NCBI RefSeq assembly: GCF_028421645.1
Contig: NZ_CP116887.1
Location: forward strand, 417,001-481,000
Length of the DNA stretch: 64,000 nt
Reading direction: 5' to 3'
Origin: Aneurinibacillus sp. Ricciae_BoGa-3
GTDB lineage: Bacteria; Bacillota; Bacilli; Aneurinibacillales; Aneurinibacillaceae
Shown here: in pieces, positions 45,237 to 53,894 of the stretch
How the letters are laid out: each line of letters begins with the position of its first letter
How positions within the stretch are numbered: position 1 is the first letter of the stretch
Made by a program: the position numbers and the translations under genes
The notes under the pieces: model-generated
Told to the model about the DNA's origin: nothing
Seen by the model: only the letters and a program-made list of their open reading frames with translations
Databases searched by the model: none

Positions 45237-46728
45237 CTTGAACCGTAAGGTTCAATTGACATGAAAAAAAGGAGTACCTCCCCAAATCTCGAATAGAGTA
45301 GTTGCTCAGACAACTCAATGAGAAAGGTGGGTCTCCTCATGTACTCTATTCGTCAAGGACATTTATTTTCCCTGCAAGATTTATTAGATTTAGAACCTAC
45401 CGAACGCTACACGGCGATTTTTGAAGGCCTTAATATTATGCCACTGCTTAAAATTACGTCTAAGAAAACATGTGAAGGTGCTCCACAGTCGCTTAATTAT
45501 CCGGCGATGATTTATTCGATGCTGGCCCGTATTTTAGAAGGAATCCCAACCATGGGACTTCTTGTTCGCCGTTTAAAACAAGATGTTCTTTTCCGCCTGG
45601 ATTGTGGTTTTTCTTTTTCGGATCGGGTGCCATCTGAAGCTTCTTTTTCCCGTTTGATTCGAAAAATTAAAACCTCAAATGTATTGGCTGAAATGAATCA
45701 TTAACTTCTTTATCGAGCAACGGAAGAAGGTTTCATTCATGGTGACCACCTTGCCATTGATGCTACGCATGTAGAGGCGCGGGAACAAGCTCTACAAAAG
45801 GAAGAAGCGGAAGAGCAACCCGTTGTCAAAGAACCTACAAAACGAGGCCGCAAAAAGAAAGAAGACTATGAGGCCTGGAAAAAAGAGCAGGAAGAAATCC
45901 AAAACAATCTGCCTATTTTTGAACAAAAAATCGAAAAACAATTAGATTACACCTTCGGTCAGCTTCAAAAAGAAATGCCAAACGCACCTAGGTGGGGAAT
46001 TAAGAAGAACTCGGAAAATAAAAACGTTTTTTGGTATGGCTACAAACTTCACTTAGCTGTAGAAACAAAAAGCCAATACATCCTCGGCCATCTGCTTTCC
46101 TCAGGAAACATGAATGATGCGAAAGCGGCTATTCCCCTGTTAAAAGGAGTCGCTGAGTGTTTTCCTGAGCTTACCATCACGAAAGTGACGGCGGACGCCG
46201 GGTATGATTACAATCCGATCTATGAGCAGATTTATCGTATGAAAGCAGATGGGATTATCGCCTATAACAAGCGGAACGAAGCGCCACCTATCGGTGTCGA
46301 TAAGTATTTTGCACCGACATGTGTTCGTGAGTATTCCTACCGTTATGACAGCTATGATAAAAAATACAAAACGCTCAAGTATACAAGACCTAAGGAATGT
46401 AAGGACTGTCCGCTCGCTCACGACACGCTTTGTCAAAAGAGCATGAAAATCAAAAAAACAGCGGATTTACGTCGTTATCCAGCTCCCGCTCGTGGAAGCA
46501 AATCATGGAAAGAACTTTACAAAGAACGCACTTCTGTTGAGCGAGTAAATGCGTACTTAAAAGAGTATTTTCAACTGAATAATATCCGCTATCGTTCTGG
46601 AGAATTAGCGAAAGTCCAAGTTGCTTTCCTGTGTCTATTATTTAATGCTTCTAAATTAGCTGTAAACCGTATCAACGCCAAATTGAGCGTTAAAGCTGCT
46701 TAGCAGAAAACGACCTCCGGTCGTATTA
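45237..46728 (+). mobile_element. Insertion sequence, IS1182-like, boundaries approximate
   Basis: It is defined by the transposase gene inside. TTGAACC-GTA-AGGTTCAA (about 45237-45255) and ACGACC-TCC-GGTCGT (about 46709-46724) are hairpins near the two sides, but no matching terminal repeats or target duplication could be fixed by eye. The element separates the iron-uptake genes from the cadmium cluster. In 44992-45236 only AT-rich sequence with repeated GTTAA words is seen. Confidence 0.6.
45339..46703 (+). pseudogene. IS1182-like DDE transposase with one internal stop
   Basis: The frame from ATG 45339 (behind AAAGGTGGG) to 46703 encodes about 454 codons and is broken only by TAA at 45702-45704, where CAA (Gln) would continue LAEMNHQLLYRATEEG. 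The N-terminal part (LNYPAMIYSMLARILEG) and the DDE part (HGDHLAIDATHVEA, VTADAGYDYNPIYEQIY, ERTSVERVNAYLKEYF) match DDE_Tnp_1 transposases. A charged linker with KRGRKKKEDYEAWKKEQ lies between the first and second acidic residues. One base change has inactivated it, unless the change is a sequence error. Confidence 0.88.
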
Positions 46729-46859
46729 AAAAATTGAATATGAAAATTCTGTAGGTATTAAAGTTTTTAGGAAGCCATTATGAAATTGATTCATCCATTT
46801 AAATTTATGCGAATGCTGTATGTTCTGGTTCCCTAATTACTTCAAAGGAGTGAAAGCAT

Positions 46860-47243
46860 TTGATTAAAAAGTTGAAGATATGGGCCAAGAGTTTAAAAAG
46901 GCAGGTTTTTATACTTTATTTAGCTACTAAGGATAAACGGACACCATGGGTTGCCAAAGTAATTGCTGTTTGTGTCGTCGCGTATGCTTTCAGTCCAATC
47001 GATCTAATTCCGGATTTTATCCCAATATTAGGTTATCTAGATGATGTAATAATAGTCCCATTAGGTATCATGTTAGCTATTAAATTGATACCGGAACCTA
47101 TTATTTCGGATTGTAAAGTTAAAGCTGGGGAAATGATGAAAAATGGGAAGCCGAAAAACTGGTTTGTGGGCAGCTTAATTATCCTCGTATGGATAGTACT
47201 GGTTGTATGGTTATCAACAGTTGCTTATAAGTTCTTTAAATAG
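46860..47243 (+). CDS. YkvA-family (DUF1232) membrane protein
   Basis: A 127-residue protein with the DUF1232 signature AYAFSPIDLIPDFIPILGYLDDVIIVPLG (about 41-69, shown only in part by SPIDLIPDFIP) and a C-terminal membrane segment (about 104-123). Function is unknown; the family is widespread in Bacillales. The start is TTG 46860 with AAAGGAG 11 bases upstream. It is immediately downstream of the IS and upstream of a decayed transporter gene. Confidence 0.88.
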   Translation: MIKKLKIWAKSLKRQVFILYLATKDKRTPWVAKVIAVCVVAYAFSPIDLIPDFIPILGYLDDVIIVPLGIMLAIKLIPEPIISDCKVKAGEMMKNGKPKNWFVGSLIILVWIVLVVWLSTVAYKFFK

Positions 47244-47252
47244 GGGAGACCG

Positions 47253-47530
47253 TAGATACCAGCAATTGGTTCTGGTTTTGCTACCGCGGCGAGTGTAACC
47301 ATAGGTCAGGCAATTGGAAGTAAAGATGATTCTGCCGTAAAACATACAGACATTGGAGCTATATCCAATCAGCAGTAACCATGACCCTAATAACGTCCTT
47401 GAATTGTCTATTCTCACCGTGGATCGGATTATTATTCACCGGTAATAGATATGTGATTCAGCTGCTTTTTGTGGTGCTTATGATCGATAAAATGCACTGC
47501 GAGCCTTTCTCTTTGCTAGGTATCGAAAAA
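47253..47530 (+). pseudogene. Remnant of a MATE-type efflux gene
   Basis: One frame reads IPAIGSGFATAASVTIGQAIG then SKDDSAVKHTDIGAISNQQ and stops. The next frame continues LITSLNCLFSPWIGLLFTGN. The first part is the MATE transporter pattern (GFATAASVTIGQAIG). Frameshifts and the missing remainder show a dead gene in the accessory region before the cadmium genes. Confidence 0.55.
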
Positions 47531-47570
47531 AACAAGGCTTACATGGTTTGTGTATATATGGATTGCACAT

Positions 47571-47586
47571 TCAAATCATTATTTGA
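47571..47586. promoter_or_regulatory. CadC operator
   Basis: TCAAATCATTATTTGA is a perfect 6-4-6 inverted repeat. It differs from the known CadC operator of plasmid pI258 (TCAAATAAATATTTGA) only in the centre. It overlaps the -35 of the predicted cad promoter. Confidence 0.85.
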
Positions 47587-47610
47587 CTGAGTACGGCCTT
47601 CCTATATACT
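47583..47610 (+). promoter_or_regulatory. cadCA promoter
   Basis: TTGACT (47583-47588) and TATACT (47605-47610) are 16 bases apart, 38 bases before cadC. The operator overlaps the -35. Confidence 0.75.
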
Positions 47611-47647
47611 AATAATCAAAAGGATATTAGAGTGAAGGGGTGAATCC

Positions 47648-48007
47648 ATGGCAAACGATTGTTGCGAAGTATTTTGTTATGACGAAGACAAGGTGAATCG
47701 CGTAAAAGCCAAAATCGAAGAGAATAACCTCAGACATGTTTCGCAACTGTTTAAACTATTAGGCGACGAAACGCGATTAAAGATCATACATGCACTGTGC
47801 GAAGAAGAAGAGCTATGTGTTTGTGATGTAGCCAACATTATTGGTTCTACTTTAGCTACGGCTTCTCATCACCTTCGTCTACTACGGAATAGTGGAATTG
47901 CTACTTACCGTAAAGAAGGTAAATTGGTGTTTTATTCACTGGTTAATGAACAAATAAAGACACTTGTATCATTATCCATTAACTCGAATGAGGGGGTGAG
48001 TGCCTAA
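47648..48007 (+). CDS. cadC: CadC, ArsR-family cadmium/lead/zinc sensor
   Basis: A 119-residue ArsR/SmtB repressor that leaves its operator on binding Cd, Pb or Zn. The CadC metal-site cysteines are all present: CCEVFC (5, 6, 10) in the N-terminal arm and ELCVCDVA (57, 59) on the alpha-3N helix. The recognition helix region is STLATASHHLRLLRNSGI. The start has GAAGGGG. An operator-like repeat overlaps the promoter, and cadA begins at the next base after the stop, so the pair is one operon. Confidence 0.95.
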   Translation: MANDCCEVFCYDEDKVNRVKAKIEENNLRHVSQLFKLLGDETRLKIIHALCEEEELCVCDVANIIGSTLATASHHLRLLRNSGIATYRKEGKLVFYSLVNEQIKTLVSLSINSNEGVSA

Positions 48008-50131
48008 ATGGAGACAGCAACCAAGAAAGTGAAAAAGGAAGTATATCGGGTGCAAGGTTTTACTTGAACGGGCTGTGCTGCTCAGTTTGAGCGGAACGTA
48101 AAAGAATTACCTGGCATTACAGATGCGAAAATTAATTTTGGCGCCGCCAAAATAACCGTTTTCGGAGACACCACTCTTGAGGAACTTGAGAAAGCTGGCT
48201 CTTTTGAAAACTTGAAATTAACACCTGAAAAGCATCTGGTTGTTGAAAAAGTACCTTTCTGGAAAAACAAAACGTATATACGGATTGGGTTGTCACTCAT
48301 TCTTCTAATACTAGCCTGGTTCATTCAAAATCAGTTTGCTGGTAATGTTGCTTCATTAGGATTTGCTGCCTCCATACTTATCGGTGGCTATACCCTATTT
48401 GTAAAAGGAATACGAAACCTTTTACGCTTTCGGTTCGATATGAATACCTTAATGACCATTGCGATTTTAGGTGCGATTACCATAGGCGATTGGGAAGAAG
48501 GGGCAACGGTTGTTATCCTATTTGCTATCAGTGAAGCTTTAGAGGCTTTTTCTATGGAAAAATCCCGTCAATCCATTACAACTTTATTGGACATTGCACC
48601 AAAAGAAGCTGTGATAAGGCAGGGCGGCAAGGAGATTTCTATCCCTGTCGATGACATGAGGGTAGGCGACATTATGATCGTAAAACCAGGTCAGAAACTC
48701 GCTATGGATGGAAAAGTGGTTAAAGGTCACTCCTCTGTGAATCAGGCTGCAATTACAGGTGAATCGACACCTGTCTCAAAAAAAATGGGCGATGAAGTAT
48801 TTGCTGGGACATTAAATGAAGAAGGACTTCTTGAAGTGGAAGTGACCAAGACGGTGGAGGATACGACACTTGCAAAAATCATTCATCTTGTTGAAGAGGC
48901 ACAAGCTGAGCGTGCTCCCTCGCAAGCTTTTGTGGATCGGTTTGCTAAATACTATACCCCTGCTATTATCGTCCTGGCATTAGCGATGGCTCTGGTGCCT
49001 CCTTTATTTTTCCATGGTGAATGGAGTAAATGGATTTACGAAGGATTAGCTGTATTGGTGGTGGGATGTCCGTGTGCCTTAGTTGTCTCTACACCCGTAG
49101 CCATTGTAACGGCGATTGGGAATGCAGCTCGAAATGGAGTTCTTATCAAAGGTGGGATTCACTTAGAAGAAATGGGTTCCTTATCAGCGGTGGCTTTTGA
49201 CAAAACAGGCACGCTAACGAAAGGAATACCAGAGGTTACCGACTTTATTACGTTGCAAAACGATTATGTTGATGAGTTCTTATCGATTGCTTCAGCCCTG
49301 GAGAAGGGCTCCCAACATCCACTAGCTTCGGCTATCATTCGTAAAGCCGACGCAAGGAAGCTGTCTAAGGCGGACTATCAGGTTGAAGACTTTGCATCGC
49401 TAACTGGCAAAGGGATTAAGGGAATCGTTAAAGGACAAGAATATTTTATTGGGAGTCCCCGTTTATTTGAGGAAATGCTTCCAAAAGGGATCGTACAGGT
49501 CAAACACCAAATTGAACAGTTACAACAGCAGGGAAAAACAGTTATGGCTTTGGGGACAAAAGAAACTATACTTGCCATTATTGCTGTAGCTGATGAAGTA
49601 CGTCCAATAAGCAAAGAAGCTATAGGAAAACTTCGTGCTGCTGGCATAAAAAAAACGGTTATGTTAACAGGTGATAATCGTGACACAGCTAATGTCATTG
49701 GTAATGGGTTGGGGATTGAAGACATTAGGGCAGAACTGTTGCCCCAAGATAAATTGGAAGCCATCAAAGAGTTGAAAAAAACACATCACAAGATAGCGAT
49801 GGTTGGAGATGGAGTAAACGACGCTCCTGCCCTTACTACGGCAACGGTTGGAATTGCGATGGGAGGGGCCGGGACGGATGCGGCATTGGAAACGGCAGAT
49901 ATCGTTTTGATGGCAGATGATTTGGGAAAATTGCCGTTTACCATTCAATTAAGTCGAAAGGCTCTGTTGATCATTAAACAAAACATCTCTTTTTCACTCG
50001 TAATTAAAGCTGTTGCGTTACTTTTACTAATTCCAGGTTGGCTTACACTTTGGTTTGCGATTTTTGCAGATATGGGAGCAACTTTAATTGTCACATTTAA
50101 TGCTTTGCGATTATTAAATATTAGAAGGTAA
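48008..50131 (+). CDS. cadA: CadA, Cd/Zn/Pb-exporting P1B-type ATPase, with in-frame UGA at codon 20
   Basis: A 707-codon heavy-metal pump. N-terminal HMA domain (about 8-75), membrane segments, actuator loop with GESTPVSKK, metal-channel CPC in [12 protein letters not shown], phosphorylation site [14 protein letters not shown]-like HP in [10 protein letters not shown] and [10 protein letters not shown]. The frame is open from 48008 except for TGA at 48065-48067. That codon falls at the first Cys of the HMA motif (GFT-stop-TGC where relatives have GFTCxxC). It may be read as selenocysteine, be a nonsense mutation, or be an error. Downstream in-frame restarts (for example TTG 48212) would lose the HMA domain but keep the pump. 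Confidence 0.9.
48065..48098 (+). other. In-frame UGA with downstream hairpin, candidate SECIS
   Basis: After TGA (48065-48067) there are 6 bases, then a stem (48074-48083 with 48089-48098) of nine pairs with one G-A mismatch. It is closed by the loop AGTTT (48084-48088). The loop begins 17 bases after the UGA and has G then U at positions 2-3, similar in spacing to E. coli fdhF. The stem also fits ordinary coding sequence, so this is suggestive only. Confidence 0.35.
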
Positions 50132-50135
50132 GTGA

Positions 50136-50489
50136 ATGCAAGAGGGTTTGGGTATTTCACCTATGCCTTCTTTATTTTGGAGCCATAAATCTGTAATAAA
50201 CAGAGAAACCGTCAAAACCTTACAAATCAGTACTTTGCACGAAGAAATTCTTCAACTTTTAAGGAATCATAAGCTAATTTGGTCTACGGTTAGCAAAGGA
50301 ATAGAGGGATTTGGGAAAGATCATGTTACCCATAAGCAGTCTATCTTTTCTTTTTCCTCTCATGTTCCTATCATGATTGAATCAGTCGGCAAGGCAGAAA
50401 CGATTCAAAGTATAATTCCAGAAGTGAAGGAAAAAGTCCAAGAAGGATTGGTCGTTGCAGTTCCAGTTCAACTGGTGCTCGATAGGTAG
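50136..50489 (+). CDS. DUF190-like protein downstream of cadA
   Basis: A 117-residue soluble protein whose second half follows the DUF190 pattern: helix LHEEILQLLRNHKLIWSTV, then SKGIEGFGKDHVTHKQS, then HVPIMIESVGKAETIQSIIP and EVKEKVQEGLVVAVPV. DUF190 proteins are small, PII-like, and often sit next to ion transport genes such as crcB. It begins 4 bases after the cadA stop, so it is probably co-expressed with the pump; a regulatory role is inferred. The N-terminal 20 residues are less certain, and a start at ATG 50163 is possible. Confidence 0.72.
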   Translation: MQEGLGISPMPSLFWSHKSVINRETVKTLQISTLHEEILQLLRNHKLIWSTVSKGIEGFGKDHVTHKQSIFSFSSHVPIMIESVGKAETIQSIIPEVKEKVQEGLVVAVPVQLVLDR

Positions 50490-50583
50490 TTCTTCATATT
50501 GTTTTACTAATGACCCTAACTCTGTTAAATTTTAAAGTCGATTTATGCATAGAAAAAAGTCTACCATTACAGTAGCAATAATT

Positions 50584-51219
50584 TTATAGTCCTAACAATT
50601 TGAAGGTTTCGCTACTAATAATGATGTAAATCCCTAAAAAGACTAACACAAATGGAAGTAAAATGTGCCCGTATTTTTCAACCGTTTTTGCAACAACAGG
50701 ATGCTTGGTAAAGAAAAAGCCGAGATAACACCATATTCCAAGTAATAACATAAACTCGGAAACGATAAAGGCGAGTCCCCAAAGAGAAGCAGATGAAAAA
50801 ATAGGTATGTAGATAGCAAAGTTATCTGAGCAGTTTGCAAACGTAATGGTAGCAACTTTATAAGTGTTTCGGTTTATAAATGCACGCCAAAAGGAAGTTG
50901 GTTTCAAACCATCTTGTATTTCAAGATTCAGATCATCTTCCTTTTTTTCCTCGGTTCCATGCTCTCTCCAAAGTTTGTAAGCCATGTAAAGGGGAAGAAA
51001 GCCTAAAAGACCAATCCACTGTTTCGGGATGAATAATGCTCCTAAAGATGCAAGTAAACTTACCAATATTAATGCCGAGAAGCCGAGATATTGACCTACA
51101 ACAATGTGCTTTTTATGGAGTTTATCATTTGTTTGAGAAAATAAAGTGACCAATATAAAAAGGTCATCAACATTCGTTGCAATGAACGCAAAAATACCTG
51201 AAAGGAAGACCTTAATCAC
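50584..51219 (-). CDS. cadD: CadD-family cadmium resistance transporter
   Basis: A 211-residue membrane protein with about six hydrophobic segments in the CadD (LysE-superfamily) pattern. FIATNVDDLFILVTLFSQ at the N-terminus, a charged cytosolic loop (REHGTEEKKEDDL) and VATITFANCSDNFAIYIPIF are characteristic. It exports cadmium and perhaps zinc. The GTG start has AAAGGAA upstream. It is convergent with the cadC-cadA-DUF190 operon, giving two cadmium exporters side by side. Confidence 0.92.
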   Translation of the reverse strand: MIKVFLSGIFAFIATNVDDLFILVTLFSQTNDKLHKKHIVVGQYLGFSALILVSLLASLGALFIPKQWIGLLGFLPLYMAYKLWREHGTEEKKEDDLNLEIQDGLKPTSFWRAFINRNTYKVATITFANCSDNFAIYIPIFSSASLWGLAFIVSEFMLLLGIWCYLGFFFTKHPVVAKTVEKYGHILLPFVLVFLGIYIIISSETFKLLGL

Positions 51220-51299
51220 GTTATCGTTCCTTTCCGTGTCGAGTGATGACCATGTGGACAGGGAATAAAGGAGTATTTTCTGCTAAGGAATCTTTATGC

Positions 51300-51475
51300 A
51301 GTATGGAATCTGGATATTCGAATAGTGTCGTAAGATATCAACTGTACTCATGTATTATTTGGCAAAAGCGAAAAAGAGAATTGGCAATGAAATTGGCAGT
51401 CAGGCACCAGTTGTTCTACTGTAATTGTTTAATGGGTCACAATTGCAGTATTTTTCGTTAACATTTGCATCATCC
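51300..51475 (+). pseudogene. Likely remnant of a cation diffusion facilitator gene
   Basis: The stretch LAKAKKRIGNEIGSQAPVVLL, stop, then LQYFSLTFAS resembles the CDF exporter pattern around KRIGxxIGSxAL(V)ADA followed by a membrane segment, with the conserved ADA lost. No start or continuous frame is present. It would fit a former zinc/cadmium efflux gene beside cadD. The assignment rests on a short match. Confidence 0.4.
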
Positions 51476-51490
51476 AATAAACTTAAATTA

Positions 51491-51541
51491 CAAAAAAGAC
51501 TATAGACAAATCAGTTTTCTTTGGATTTGTCTATAGTCTTA
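51491..51541 (-). terminator. Perfect long-stem terminator on the minus strand
   Basis: AAGACTATAGACAAATC (51497-51513, in part) and GATTTGTCTATAGTCTT (51524-51540) pair over 16-17 bases, and the minus strand continues TTTTTTG. It ends transcripts of the DUF4309 gene. Two further small hairpins (CACCTC/GAGGTG near 51545-51560 and GGCATCC/GGATGCC at about 51559-51588, T-run on plus) lie between it and the gene. Confidence 0.85.
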
Positions 51542-51617
51542 AGTACACCTCTCCGAGGTGGGCATCCAAATAGAATTATTCGGATGCCTTTTTCCACACC
51601 GATTGGCATTTACGCTT

Positions 51618-52169
51618 TTACTTTTTTGAGAGTTGAATATACGATAAGTTATAGCCTGCTTCAGGAGAGCCGGAAGCGCCGTGATAAATGATTTCATTTT
51701 TCCCGACTCCTGTTCCTGTATTGTCATACACGAGATTTACATGGCCCATTCCGTGGTCGGCATAAGCAGGAGAGCCGAGCGCTTTTTTTACGGCAGAGGT
51801 GGGAATTTTTTTTATTTTAGGATCCCGCGATATGATCGCGTTCACAACACCGCTTTGTGGATCGATATCAAATATAACGCCGCGATTTGTGTAGCTGATA
51901 GTCCAGGTGTCCTGATAGTCAGGCTGTCCCCATTTTTTAAGGATTACACTCTTATTCGTTCCTAATCCAAACTCGCTGTTGGATACCTTTCCTTTAGAAG
52001 CAAGCTGGCGGGTTTGCTGTAAAAACTGCTCGCTGCTTGCGGACTGTTGTGCGGTTGGTGCTTGTACAACAGAGGCAGCCATTGCCTGGGTTGCAGTAAA
52101 TGTAACGCTGGAAAATATCGAACCCGCTACTAGAGATGCGGAAAAGATAAACCTAGCTGGTATTTTCAT
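51618..52169 (-). CDS. Secreted DUF4309 (YjgB-like) protein
   Basis: A 183-residue protein with a signal peptide (about 1-32, ending TQAMAASV), a Q/S-rich spacer, and a DUF4309 domain like B. subtilis YjgB: GLGTNKSVILKKWGQPDYQDTW (in part), TNRGVIFDIDP, IKKIPTSAVKKALGSPAYADH and YNLSYIQLSKK. Function is unknown; Bacillus relatives are secreted late in growth. GGAGGGA precedes the ATG. It is followed by a strong terminator. Confidence 0.85.
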   Translation of the reverse strand: MKIPARFIFSASLVAGSIFSSVTFTATQAMAASVVQAPTAQQSASSEQFLQQTRQLASKGKVSNSEFGLGTNKSVILKKWGQPDYQDTWTISYTNRGVIFDIDPQSGVVNAIISRDPKIKKIPTSAVKKALGSPAYADHGMGHVNLVYDNTGTGVGKNEIIYHGASGSPEAGYNLSYIQLSKK

Positions 52170-52310
52170 CTTTTTCCCTCCTATAACCTGGTTATTTATC
52201 TTTACCCGTTGCGCCGCCTTTTTATTACCTTTGCTATCGAAAGGGGTACTTCTGCTTAATTTTTGTAGTAATTACTGCGTTGCAACTCACTAAGAAGCTT
52301 ACGCCTTACT

Positions 52311-52892
52311 TTAACCAAGCTTGATAATCGTTGTGGAAAGCTTATTTAAATCTTCCTCTGCTTTGTCTGTTAATTGAAGTCCTTCCATAACCCGGGTTCC
52401 GCCGGTCGTTTCTATCCCCTGAATTTGGATACTTAATCCCTTTCTATAGTCCATCAGTATATTCTCATATGCAGTTTTTATCTTTTTGAGATTCGTTCCA
52501 TCAGGCTGGTATTCATTATGGATCTGGTTCCAAATATAAAGAATCTCGCGTTTGGCAGAATTCATATTCTCCTGGGCCGCATCTAATTCATCTGTCTGCT
52601 GGCTTGTGGAAACTATTATTTTTAGCTGGCTGATCACTTGCTGTGCGTGGTGAAGTGAAGCCTTTATTCCTTTAATAAAACGTTTATCATTCTCACTCAG
52701 GGTGGCATGTACAGCTTTTGATGCTACTGCTGGTGACGATAAAGCAGGGTGGCTGTTTGGTGATTTGAAGTCTGTCTGCTGATTTAGCGTTAAGGGTTTG
52801 TCTGTTTTCGTTACAGAAGTACTGCTGCAGCCGCTTAAAATGATTAACGGAAATAATAGCAGTGTACAGAGGACAGCGGGTAATCTCTTCAT
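52311..52892 (-). CDS. Lipoprotein of unknown function, helical
   Basis: A 193-residue lipoprotein with lipobox LSGC at about residue 22, a low-complexity Ser/Thr/Pro linker, and a long helical region (about 65-190). The helical region is rich in Q, K and E with heptad-like spacing (SLHHAQQVISQLKIIV, AAQENMNSAKREILYIW). No enzyme motif is seen. AAGGAGT precedes the ATG. It lies upstream of, and reads the same way as, the DUF4309 gene, and the two may form a unit of secreted proteins. Confidence 0.7.
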   Translation of the reverse strand: MKRLPAVLCTLLLFPLIILSGCSSTSVTKTDKPLTLNQQTDFKSPNSHPALSSPAVASKAVHATLSENDKRFIKGIKASLHHAQQVISQLKIIVSTSQQTDELDAAQENMNSAKREILYIWNQIHNEYQPDGTNLKKIKTAYENILMDYRKGLSIQIQGIETTGGTRVMEGLQLTDKAEEDLNKLSTTIIKLG

Positions 52893-53160
52893 GGTTTATA
52901 AACTCCTTCTTCTGGTCTATTCTTAATTCTATTATTCACAAACCAAGTGATTTATGCCTAATCGGTGTTTTGCTCTGAAAGCAATAAGCAAATGGAAGGA
53001 ATAGAAAATCGTGTATAGTGATCAACCTTTTAGGTCTACATTTTACAACTTCTTAATAGAAAAGAAGTCTTTACTTTATATTTCTCATAAATTCTCTTAA
53101 CATATGCAGACTATTATTATAAGTGACAAGTAGATACACTTTTGGGCGGAGAAATTGGAG

Positions 53161-53224
53161 AACCTATAGTATGAGTGAAGCTTGTTTGGAGCTTTTTCTG
53201 TTACTATGGGTTCTTTATTTTTTG
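53161..53224 (+). promoter_or_regulatory. Leader terminator hairpin before glpP, likely GlpP target
   Basis: AACCTATAGTA (53161-53171) pairs with TACTATGGGTT (53202-53212), ten or eleven pairs with one G-U. Inside is AAGCT/AGCTT, and after it CTTTATTTTTT. It sits between the probable promoter (TTAACA/TATAAG near 53097-53123) and the glpP start at 53249. In B. subtilis GlpP-glycerol-3-phosphate prevents termination at comparable leader inverted repeats of glpFK, glpD and glpTQ. Confidence 0.7.
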
Positions 53225-53248
53225 TCCATAGAAGGAGCTGGGCTTTCT

Positions 53249-53836
53249 GTGAATCAGCAAGAATTGTACGAGCAAATCAAGACACACAGAAAAATCGCAT
53301 CGATTAAATATAATAAGCATTTAGAAAGGGCACTTGAAAACGATGTGAGCGGTGTATTCTTACTCACGGGAAATATCGGTGTCATTAAGCGATATGTAGA
53401 TTTGTTCCTTTCAAAAGGCCGGTTTGTCTTTCTTCACCTGGAGAAGATTGGCGGACTTCAGGTGGACCGGGAAGGGCTTGATTTCATAGCTTCCTATGTG
53501 AAACCAACAGGTGTTATCAGCACGAAGAGCTCGATAATTAAGCAGGCGAATAAGCTTGGCTTGCGTACGATTCAACGGGTTTTTCTGGTTGATTCGGATG
53601 CGTTGCAGCATGGAGTTGAAATGTGCAATACCGTCAAACCGGATGCCATTGAATTGATGCCTGGCATTATACCTACGATGATTGAGAAGGTCAAAACGCT
53701 GACGGATATACCCATTATTACCGGTGGTCTCATCTCAACAGCGGAAGAGATGAAAGAACCTTTAAAACATGGGGCCATTGCGGTTTCAACCGGGAATCCA
53801 GCTTTATGGGGAGTTCATATAAATGGCGACAGCTAA
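53249..53836 (+). CDS. glpP: GlpP, glycerol-3-phosphate-responsive antiterminator
   Basis: The protein has 195 residues. GlpP binds glycerol-3-phosphate and acts on leader RNA to allow transcription of glycerol genes. The TIM-barrel-like pattern is present: GVFLLTGNIGVIKRYVD, GRFVFLHLEKIGGL, KPTGVISTKSSIIKQA, AIELMPGIIPTMIEKV and IITGGLISTAEEM, with SGNPALW-like end (STGNPALWG). GTG 53249 with GGAG upstream is chosen; translation from 53123 would run through the leader hairpin. It is the first gene before a ugp-type transporter operon, which it probably controls. Confidence 0.92.
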   Translation: MNQQELYEQIKTHRKIASIKYNKHLERALENDVSGVFLLTGNIGVIKRYVDLFLSKGRFVFLHLEKIGGLQVDREGLDFIASYVKPTGVISTKSSIIKQANKLGLRTIQRVFLVDSDALQHGVEMCNTVKPDAIELMPGIIPTMIEKVKTLTDIPIITGGLISTAEEMKEPLKHGAIAVSTGNPALWGVHINGDS

Positions 53837-53894
53837 GCTATATCAAACGCTTCTGTTTAATTTAACGTATTGAAAAGAGTGAGGGGGAAGCATC

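Noticed and set aside
47381-47590. 69-codon frame before cadC as a gene
   Set aside because: It continues the MATE remnant and overlaps the CadC operator.
48212-50131. Short CadA starting at TTG 48212 as the native gene
   Set aside because: No ribosome site precedes it, and the upstream sequence in the same frame encodes a normal HMA domain directly after cadC; it remains only a possible restart.
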